64,000 nucleotides of DNA. It comes from Muscardinus avellanarius. Taxonomy: Eukaryota > Chordata > Mammalia > Rodentia > Gliridae. Below the pieces are notes generated by a model. That model did not search any database and had not been told where the DNA came from. It saw nothing but the letters and a program-made list of their open reading frames with translations. How positions within the stretch are numbered: the first letter of the stretch is position 1; each line of letters starts with the position of its first letter. Both the position numbers and the translations under genes were made by a program. The DNA lies in the NCBI GenBank assembly GCA_963383645.1, contig OY726557.1, positions 123,368,723 through 123,432,722 of the forward strand, read 5' to 3'. Positions 56,819 to 64,000 of this stretch are shown here, piece after piece.

Positions 56819-56821
56819 ATG
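56819..56821 (+). other. DSCAML1: Upstream in-frame ATG of DSCAML1
   Basis: This ATG is 56 codons upstream of and in frame with the MWLVTF start, with an uninterrupted frame (MTGAGEPRREE...). Its context is poor (C at -3, A at +4). As I recall, an older human DSCAML1 protein model is about 60 residues longer than the present one, corresponding to such an extension. A signal peptide at the usual ATG argues that the downstream start is the real one. Confidence 0.5.
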
Positions 56822-56981
56822 ACAGGAGCCGGGGAGCCGAGGAGGGAGGAGCCGCCGCGCCGGGCTGAGGAGCCGCGAGAGCGGGCGCGGAGTGCGGGCG
56901 GCGGGGAGCGCGCTGAGCGGGGGAGAGGCGCTGCCGCACGGCCGGCCACAGGACCGTCTCCCCGGAGAATAGGGCCTCTTT

Positions 56982-56999
56982 ATGGCATGTGGCTGGTAA
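56982..56999 (+). other. DSCAML1: Five-codon uORF overlapping the DSCAML1 start
   Basis: ATGGCATGTGGCTGGTAA begins five bases before the main ATG, in another frame, and stops inside codon 4-5 of DSCAML1. Its context is weak at -3 (T) but has G at +4. The main ATG has G at -3. Whether it is used depends on where transcription starts. Confidence 0.45.
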
Positions 57000-57032
57000 C
57001 TTTCCTCCTGCTCCTGGACTCTTTACACAAAG
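56987..57032 (+). CDS. DSCAML1: DSCAML1 exon 1 (signal peptide; rest of gene outside window)
   Basis: DSCAML1 (Down syndrome cell adhesion molecule-like 1) is a homophilic Ig/fibronectin-III transmembrane receptor of neurons. It acts in self-avoidance, laminar targeting and synapse regulation. Only 46 coding nt are here: MWLVTFLLLLDSLHK plus the first base of the next codon, identical to the human N-terminus as I know it, ending at a strong donor (cacaaag|gtgaga). It is a typical signal peptide with a leucine-rich core. The full protein is about 2050 aa, so the remaining exons lie beyond the window after a long first intron. Gene order after FXYD6 and FXYD2, with the same strand, supports the call. 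Confidence 0.94.
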
Positions 57033-58883
57033 GTGAGACCCGCGCGGGCGGCGGGGCGGCGGGGCGGCCGGCGTGGGGCTGGGTGCCGCGGGTGCCAGGG
57101 GCCCGGGGGCCCGACCCCGGTGCCCGGCGCGGCTGGACGCGGCCAGGTGGGACGCGCGCCCGCCGAGGGCCGGCCGAGAGTCCGCCGGACCGCGCCGGCC
57201 ACCGCGCCTGCCGTGCGGGGCGCGCCCGAGGGGGTGGCGACGGAGGCGCCCCTCGCCGCTCGCTGCCCTGGACCCCTCCCCCAGCCCCTTTCCCGCTTCC
57301 TGCGGCTCGCGGGCGCCGGGACCTCGGGGTGCCCCCCGAGTGGCGATCCGCCGGCCCGGACTTCACCCAGGAGTATCTTTTCATTCGGGCCTCGGACTCG
57401 GCTGCGGGTCTGACTCCTTCCCACTGGCGTGCGCCCCTCGCGCCCCGGACCCCCGCCCCGGCGTGAATGGGGGCGCACCGCATGGCGCTTCTCCACGCCT
57501 TGGCTGGAGGCAGGGCAGTGATGGCTGGGGGTTCCCAGAGCTGAAGTCCTTCGGATATTAAGTTTGTTCTCCAAATCCAGGGGTCGCGTTCCCCCAGCCC
57601 TCCCCCACCCCCCTGCCCCAGGCGCTGGCCCTGGCTTCGCGGCGCCGCGGTGGCCACTTCGGGCAGCGCGCCCCAGCGAGATTCTCCGCTTTCCACACCT
57701 GGCCTGCTGGACCTGGGGACAAGTGTTCGGGCTGGGGGGGCGTGTCCCTCTCCCTGGAGAAAAAGGGTTGCTAGGGGTGGGCCCAGGTGTCCGGCATGTC
57801 CAGACCTGCTGCTCCGGCGCTGCGCACCTGATCCGCGAGGTAGCAGGGACAGAGGGCTTGGAAAGAGGCAGAAATCTCCAACAGAAGCCACCTGGGCACC
57901 GAGTCGGGACGTGGCCAGCTCCGGCGGCCCGGCTTCCAGGCTGAAGCAGAGGACGTGCCCTGGGCGCGCAGATGGCGGGAGATGAGGCGGCCGAACTCTG
58001 CGCCCTTGCGCGTCAGAGCGCTCACCGCTTGGAGAAGCTCGGCTTTACCTGCTCAGCCCTCTAACTTTTCTCCTTGGCGCCCTGCGGGCGGCTTCTGCCC
58101 CTACCCCCTTCGACCTGGCAGTTGTCCTGGCTGAGGGTCAACTTTTGACCCCTAGGCGACGAGGGAGGGCAGTCTAGGGCTAGCGTCCCTGGAGGGGAGC
58201 AGTCTTTCTCTGCGGAAACCCCAGTGGAGCCGGCAACCCCAGCCCACCCTGATATCGGTGGCCCAGGGGAGGAGGGTAACCTCATCTGGATATACCGCAG
58301 GGTCAAAGCCAGAGTGATGACTAAGACTGTTGGGGTATGCTAGGGGATCCAGAGCCGGGCACCCAGTAGCCTCTGGTGGACAAAGTATCCGGCCACTGGA
58401 TAACTCGGCCAGACTGGTCCGGGTTGCTTAACCTCTTGCCCAGCACATCTTACCCCACCATCTACCTGGTGCAGCAAGAAGCCTGTCTCTGGTTCAGGCC
58501 CCGCCCCCCACACCCCAGTTTCCCTCTCCTCTGGCTCTTCCTGCCTCCCTCCGCCCCTACAGGCTGGTTTGGCTCACAGCTTTAATTACATTAATATTAA
58601 AAATACATAAGGTAAGGCGCAGCTTTCTCTCTCTGTGTGTGTAGCTCTCTCTCCACCCCCCACCCCTTCCCCATTTTGTCAGGCGAGAAAGCGCAGGCCA
58701 GAGCTGCTGTCACATTCTTGCCTAGCTTTGTCCCCAGCGCCCACCCTCCTGGGGACCTCTCCTGAGCGGCCCACTCCCCAGCAGTGGAGGCCCCTCCACA
58801 GACACCTGAAGGATGTGGCCCTCCCCCTCCCATGAGCCCATCGTTAATAATGAAGCTCTAGTTATTTGATAGGGAGGGAGCAG

Positions 58884-58916
58884 ATGGGGGTGGGGGTGGG
58901 GGTGGGGTGGGGGTGG
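58884..58916 (+). repeat. (GGGGGT)n G-rich tract
   Basis: gggggtgggggtgggggtgg and following text give at least five G runs of four or more, a potential G-quadruplex on the coding strand. Confidence 0.85.
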
Positions 58917-59299
58917 AGAAAGGCCCGGGAGGCCACAGGATAGCCAGCTGTAAGGGCGGAATGCTTTGCAACTCCAGAGGGAAGTTGCCACTGGCCACGG
59001 GCATGTGGGTAGGCAAGAGATGCCAGGTATGGTGGTCCTGGGTGGCCTGTGGGCTGCAGAGCCCCAGTGCCCCTGAGATCCAGAGACTCTGGTGTCTGTG
59101 CTGGGTGCCAGGGAACCTCGCCAAACAGGCCTTTCTTTTTCTTGGTGCCTTGAGTCTTAGGTGCCAGGCGGGACCCCAGGGCCCGGTCTGCTTGGGGTGG
59201 CATGGTAGGCAGGCGGCCGAGGCGGCTTGGGGAGGATGTGCTGTGGGAAAGCAAGAAAGATGGGGTTCGTTGTATTTTTTTCTCTCCCGTTGCCAGTCA

Positions 59300-60200
59300 C
59301 CCCCGCGGCACCAAGGAAAATGTAAATGCAAATGTTCAAGCCTGTTACAGAAAACAATATCCTCTTGCAATAATTTGTACGTCCATCTGTGAGGAGCGGG
59401 AGGAGGCAGGGAGAACGAGAAGAAGCAGGATGAGATGGAGCGTCTTCTGGATGGAATTAAGCAGTTATTGAATGTGTTTTAAGCTGCTGTTATTCCCTTC
59501 TCTCAAAATGCCTTTTTTTTCCCCCTTTTTGATGAAACCTGAGGCCAGCCTGATTCTCCATAACTAAACCAGGAAGGTATTTTTAAATAATCAGTTATGG
59601 AGTCTCTGATAACTGACTTATTATTGCCCAAACAAGCCCAGGTTGGGCAGCTGGAGGAGCTCCGGCAAGGCTCTCTCCGTTACATCCAGCGTGCCAGCCT
59701 CCGTGTTGCCTGCATTTGCATTTTTACTGTGTAAAAGAACAAGCTTCCCCGGCACTAAAATTCCTGTTTTCTAAAAGCCAAAATAATGGGTTACATTGAT
59801 TTTTTCATTTCCCACCCCAACCTCTCAGATGGGGACTCATGGTTCTTCTCTCTGGAGAAGACCAAATTAAAAGCCTTTGTCAGGCCATTAGGAAAATCTC
59901 TAACATTCTGTTCAGTGTCTAATTAAAAGGGGGGGGGAGGTTCTGGAGGGATGTGTTTTTAAAAATCTCAAAGCAGCACACACAACTTAAGGGAGGCAGG
60001 CAGAGGCCCAGAGACCACTGGGGAGGGGGCGGTTGGCAGAGGGGCCTGGCCGCTAGAATGACATGAACGAGAATGGGATTGTCATGATGCCCGACAAACC
60101 TTTCTGATGCTGTGTTTTTCTGAGCATCAAAGCTAGCTGCCTTTAATATATTTCTGCTGCAGAATGAGGGGCTCAATTAAAAACAAAAAGCAAGGAAGCA
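59300..60200. promoter_or_regulatory. Candidate neural enhancer / conserved element in DSCAML1 intron 1
   Basis: Unique AT-rich sequence with octamers at 59326-59333 (ATGCAAAT) and 59714-59721 (ATTTGCAT), TAATTA at 59920-59925, an 8-bp inverted pair tcagttat/ataactga at 59591-59616 and caattaaaaac near 60174. The lack of transposons together with the motif density is the basis; conservation is not measured. Confidence 0.4.
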
Positions 60201-60756
60201 GTTGACCAGAGGCAGAGACGAAGCTGAGCAGAGGTGGTGGACCAGCTGGAGAGGCTCAGTTTTCTCAGCATCAGGGAGGAGGTGGGCAGACGAATGGGGT
60301 TTGGCTGAGTGATGGCCCCTGAAAGAAGCAGGCAGGCAAGAAGCTCACAGACATAAGGCGAGGGTCTGCTCCGAACACCTCATGGGCAGGGTGCCTTGGA
60401 AAGAGGGGTACACATCTCCAGCTCTCTGTACCTTCTCCCTGTCTTTAAGAATTCCATCTTGTGACTGATTGGTGTCCCCACTCTGGCTGGTGAAGGATGA
60501 TTTGATTTGTGGATGTTCCGAAGACATTTGGTGGGTAGTGCAGGTCCCAGGCTGGGAGGATCTCCCCTCCCACGTGATCTTAGAGCAAGTGTTTCTGGGG
60601 ACACTTGAAGTAGTTGCAAAGGGATGCCCTCAGTTCCTTGAAGTGCTTTTTGAACCCTTAGGCCAGGGGATTCTAGCTGGGACCCAGGTGTCTGAATAGG
60701 GTGAGCTATGGGCAGCAGAGATTGTAGTGTACTACAACCCCAAGGGCAGGCCTCAC

Positions 60757-60787
60757 ATTTGCATATGGTTTGTATATAGATTTGCAT
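60757..60787. promoter_or_regulatory. Pair of POU octamer motifs
   Basis: Two perfect ATTTGCAT words at 60757-60764 and 60780-60787, 23 bp apart, on the same side of the helix by about two turns. Confidence 0.4.
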
Positions 60788-61774
60788 GCTCACCCAGCTA
60801 GGCCCAGAGCTTGCCATCTGTGAGAGGCATCCAGATCTTAGCTCCAGTAGCCCCTGGGCCAAGACTTTCTTCTTGGATGCAGTGGGGGTGGGAGGGAGTG
60901 GGAGAAGGCCTGGCATCTCTGGTATACTTCTTCTTCTTGCTTCTGTGGTTTAGGCCTGTAGGGGCTGAGCACTGAGTCTGCTTTCTGGCAGGGAAGCCCT
61001 GCAGCTCCCACCTCCTGGGCCCAGGAATACACAGAAGCACTGGGACCATCAGGGTAGCACCGTGGCAATGGCAGAGCACACCACGGTGTACATTGTTCCT
61101 TTTATGCTGTGGGATGCCAGCTCTAGGAATTCACGGCCAACTTTAGTCTTCTGCTGAGTGTGACCCAGAGGAGGGAGCTGCACACCTAGGGCTACGGTCA
61201 GGAGGTGGTGAGACAGATGCTGGGGGAGAGGATGGGGCTTGGCTGTGAGGGGCAATGCTCTTTCACCATCAAGCTTTTCAACATCCAGCTTGGGAGAGGA
61301 TCATGGCTTCCAAGAGATTGGAATAAGCACACAGCTTCTGACTACCACTGTTAGTACAGCAAGGGCCTGTAGGTGGTTCTGGCGGGGGTGGGGAAGGGCA
61401 CGGCGGAAGGGGGTAGAGTTCGGAGTGATGCTCCAGGGCTGGGACACCCACAGTGGGAGCTCATCTGCACTGCTGGGGCCGTGGGCACACCTTACCCTCG
61501 AAGGTGCAGCGCCAGGGCCTTCTAGGGTATTTTTCTGCAATTCTGTGAATCCAAGAGGACCCTGGTCTGCCAGACCCCACAGAGTACATGCTTTAAAGGA
61601 GGTCATGTGGGGCTCTAAGGGAATAGGAGGAGCCTCTGGGATGGATGGAGGTAGTGGGGAAGAGCCAGTGAGCAGAGTACCCCCTTACCTAGTCAAATTA
61701 TTTCAACCAGGCCTTTTATCCATTTTATATAGTGAAGTGTAAATGAATAAAGAAGATGGGAACCTACTAGTGTG

Positions 61775-61945
61775 GTAAGACTCTGGAATCAAAGCAGAAC
61801 TTTCACTCACATCCTGGCTCTGTTTCTCCTGAACATGTGGTTTTGGGGATCTCTGAGCCTCCCTTTCTTCAGTGTGAAATGGGATTAAAGGAGATAATAT
61901 GTATAATATTACCAGAGTGGAGCTGGTGGTCATTGAGCATCAGCC
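61775..61945 (+). repeat. MIR element
   Basis: gactctggaatcaaagcag, catcctggctctgtttct, gagcctccctttcttcagtgtgaaatgg, gagataatatgtataatatt. Confidence 0.65.
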
Positions 61946-62924
61946 CTGAACAGATCAGCATATCTGCCTGCCCGATGCCTTGAGCAGTTGTATTAACTGG
62001 TCACATTTTTGGCCAGGCCAACTGGCCTGGTCTCTGTAATAACCAGCAAGTGGAGGCCAGGGCAGGGACATGGGCTCCTTCTGTCTCTCACCTAACCGAG
62101 TAACTCCTCGGCACCTCACTGAGGTCCTGGGGGCACGTGGGTGTCCCTGGGAGTTCAGTGCCCTCCCTTGTGATGCTCATGGCTGGTAGCAGTGGCAATG
62201 GGGAGGGTGGAGGCTGATCCAGACCTGGACTTGAGGATGAGGTAGAGGCTGGTCTCCTACCTGCCAGGGAAGGTGGGTGGGTTGGTATATCTCTGTTGCT
62301 CCAGAGAGAGTAAGAGTAAGAATGACTCTGAATTTAACAAAGTGCTGGTTAGTGGTCCTCAAGGGCAAGCCTGTAAGTGGGCTGGCTGAGATCTTCTTGC
62401 TGTTTCCCAGGTAGTTCAGTGTATGGAGAATACCCTCCCATCCCATGAACTCGAGGTGTGTGTGTGGAGAAGATCCCTGGACCACTCCTTTCTCCATGAC
62501 CCAGCCTGCATTGAGACTCAGAGGTCAAGCGCCGCCCACAGCAGGCTGTGGCCTGTGGGTTCTGCATGTGTGGGGAGGAGGTGGGCACTCAGCCTGTGCA
62601 CCCTGTCCAGCAGATGTGTGACCAGCACTGCTGTGGTGTGAGCAGCCTTTGCCCTGGGGGCTGCCCACTGTGCCCTCCAGCTGCCACTCACTCCCCTCCC
62701 CCGCTCAGCAGACACCTGCCCCTCCTCCTGCCCTTGCTCCACATGGCATTGGCACTGACAGTTTCCAAGGTCACCATCTTCATTAAGAACAGTTATTCAA
62801 ATGCTAGTTGCATATTCATTAAACTGGTTCTAAAGAGATGCGCACAGGGCGTGCCTGTGTGTGTGTCTTGGGAAGAAAATCATCCTAGAATGGACCTAGA
62901 AAACAAGGCTTAGCCTACCTAACC

Positions 62925-63090
62925 CAGGCAAGTTGCTGGGGGGGTTTGCTGTACACCTCTATTTCCTAATCTGTAAAATGGGCAAAATAACCAGCCTCTG
63001 CTGTCCCACAGGTTGGCTGTCATTGCATGTGTGTAAGAACGAGGACATAAAATGACAGTCCATGTGACAGTGCTTGATACCCTAAGTGAG
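62925..63090 (+). repeat. MIR element
   Basis: cccaggcaagttgctggg, ctctatttcctaatctgtaaaatgggc, gtgtaagaacgaggacataaaatg, gtgcttgatacc. Confidence 0.6.
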
Positions 63091-63969
63091 GCTACATGTA
63101 ACACACACATGTAAAAACACCAGTAAGCTGGTTTTCACCTTATAAAATGCTCTACTGCAATTCGAGGTCTAATTACTGTCATTTCATCACGCAGGCCTGA
63201 CGGAGGCCTCACAGCTGCCTGTGGCTGCCCCTCTCGGGCCCCACACAGGGAGAATTGCCCTAGCTTCTGCCTTTTCTCCTTGTGGGGAACAGCTGATGAG
63301 GCATGCCAGGCCAGCCACAGTCCCTGCAGCAAGCTCGCCAGGCTCCCTAGGGCCCACACAGGTGGGAGTGGGTCAGAGCCCACCTCTGCGCCCTCCCCAC
63401 TCCCTCCCAGGACCTTAGATGCAGGTGGATGCTGTGCCCCCACCCCCGGGGAGCAGTTTCCCCGCAGGGTGTCTGCAGTGTGTTGTGTGAGAAGCAGTCA
63501 GTATAGGGTCCCATCACAGTGGTCTCCTTTCAGGCTGTGGCAAATACTGGGACCTCTCTCTGGGACCCATGGCAAATACTATGGACCTCGCTAGATCAAG
63601 GGCCATAGACATCCTCTCTTAGAGCTGCAAGGTATGGGGAATGTGGGAGGTCCAGGTGACCGCTGTGGGTGAGCCTTCCAGGGCCAGAAGCACCTGAAGG
63701 ACGTGGATGCCTGGGCCCTCTGCAGCTTCCCTATAGGCTCCTTTCTTGGCTCCTGCACTCCAGCCTAGACTCTCCTTGCCAGACTCATTCCTGACCTCGT
63801 TCTTAGAATGAGCCACACCCTGTCCTAATCCTGTGCCTCCACACTCTGGTCCAAGCTTCACCTTTGGACCACGCAGGTCAAGGTGAGGCCACCACTCGGC
63901 ACCGGCCAGCCCCTTATGGGTCTTCCTCCAGACTTACAGCGCCTGGCGCCTCCCAGCCTCCGTTGCTGG

Positions 63970-64000
63970 TTTTCTTTCTGTTTTTCTTTTCTTTTCTTTT
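63970..64000. repeat. T/C-rich low-complexity at window edge
   Basis: tttctttctgtttttcttttcttttctttt runs off the window. It could be the reversed tail of a SINE continuing outside. Confidence 0.6.

Larger units (their letters stand above)
56560..57800. promoter_or_regulatory. DSCAML1: DSCAML1 CpG island and promoter
   Basis: Very dense CpG begins abruptly near 56570 and fades after about 57800. Sp1-type runs (gcggggcggggcggggag at 56771-56788) stand about 200 bp upstream of the start codon, and no TATA box is seen. The island covers exon 1 and the first part of intron 1, as is usual for neural developmental genes. Confidence 0.85.
57033..64000 (+). other. DSCAML1: DSCAML1 intron 1, first 7 kb
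   Basis: The CpG island shoulder runs to about 57.8 kb, then unique sequence. Young SINEs, dense elsewhere in the window, are absent until the T/C-rich run that begins at about 63,970. AT-rich patches with homeodomain and POU motifs lie at 58.57-58.63, 59.3-60.2 and 60.75-60.79 kb. MIR remnants lie at 61.8 and 62.9 kb. No second exon is seen. Confidence 0.7.

Noticed and set aside
56582..57466. Plus-strand open frame of 294 codons containing the DSCAML1 start
   Set aside because: Only 56987-57032 is exon. The frame continues past a strong donor into intron 1 by GC bias. The upstream part is 5'UTR or the debatable N-terminal extension.
56980..57891. Minus-strand open frame of 303 codons across the CpG island
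   Set aside because: Arg/Pro/Gly-rich translation typical of GC-rich DNA read in an empty frame, antisense to DSCAML1 exon 1, with no domain and no splice or promoter logic.

Overview
The window is nuclear DNA of a placental mammal, most probably a squirrel-family rodent (ground squirrel or marmot type). Coding sequence is a tiny fraction. It is spread over short exons with GT-AG introns, embedded in MIR, old L1 and many young SINEs. The young SINEs have a B1/7SL-like left half (gccgggcgtggtggtg...) joined to an ID/tRNA-like right half (...ggtagaatgcccctgggttc...), a B4/MEN-like composite that I associate with Sciuridae. The species call is an inference from these repeats.

Three protein-coding genes lie on the + strand in the order FXYD6, FXYD2, DSCAML1. 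This matches the human 11q23.3 block, where the same three genes are adjacent and share one orientation. (1) FXYD6 (phosphohippolin) runs from a non-coding first exon in a GC-rich promoter at the left edge (about 1-138), across a 20 kb first intron, to six coding exons (20115-22777) and a 3'UTR exon ending near 25600. (2) FXYD2 (Na,K-ATPase gamma subunit) has two alternative first exons: 1b at 33399-33417 (MDRWYLG type) and 1a at 35449-35467. Both have the same phase and join common exons from 36772 to 38241; the 3'UTR exon starts at 38461. A good HNF1-type motif lies 75 bp upstream of the exon 1a start codon. (3) DSCAML1 contributes only exon 1 (signal-peptide exon, coding 56987-57032) in a large CpG island (about 56560-57800). 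Its first intron fills the rest of the window.

FXYD6 and FXYD2 encode small single-pass membrane proteins that bind and modulate the Na+/K+-ATPase. All FXYD6 and FXYD2 exon phases near the junction are compatible, so the FXYD6-FXYD2 readthrough fusion annotated in human could also be made here. DSCAML1 encodes an unrelated neural immunoglobulin/fibronectin adhesion receptor.

Non-coding layout: FXYD6 intron 1 (139-20109) holds a minisatellite, two RFX-type motifs, L1M remnants and many SINEs. The FXYD6-FXYD2 spacer (25.6-33.3 kb) holds nested SINEs and mostly unique GC-rich sequence. The FXYD2-DSCAML1 spacer (38.7-56.6 kb) is repeat-rich and carries a perfect 30-bp inverted repeat. The start of DSCAML1 intron 1 is nearly free of young repeats, AT-rich in patches, and carries four perfect POU octamers and TAATTA motifs, which suggests an enhancer-bearing region. 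I found no convincing fourth protein-coding gene, no cellular tRNA or rRNA gene, and no CRISPR or prokaryotic feature.
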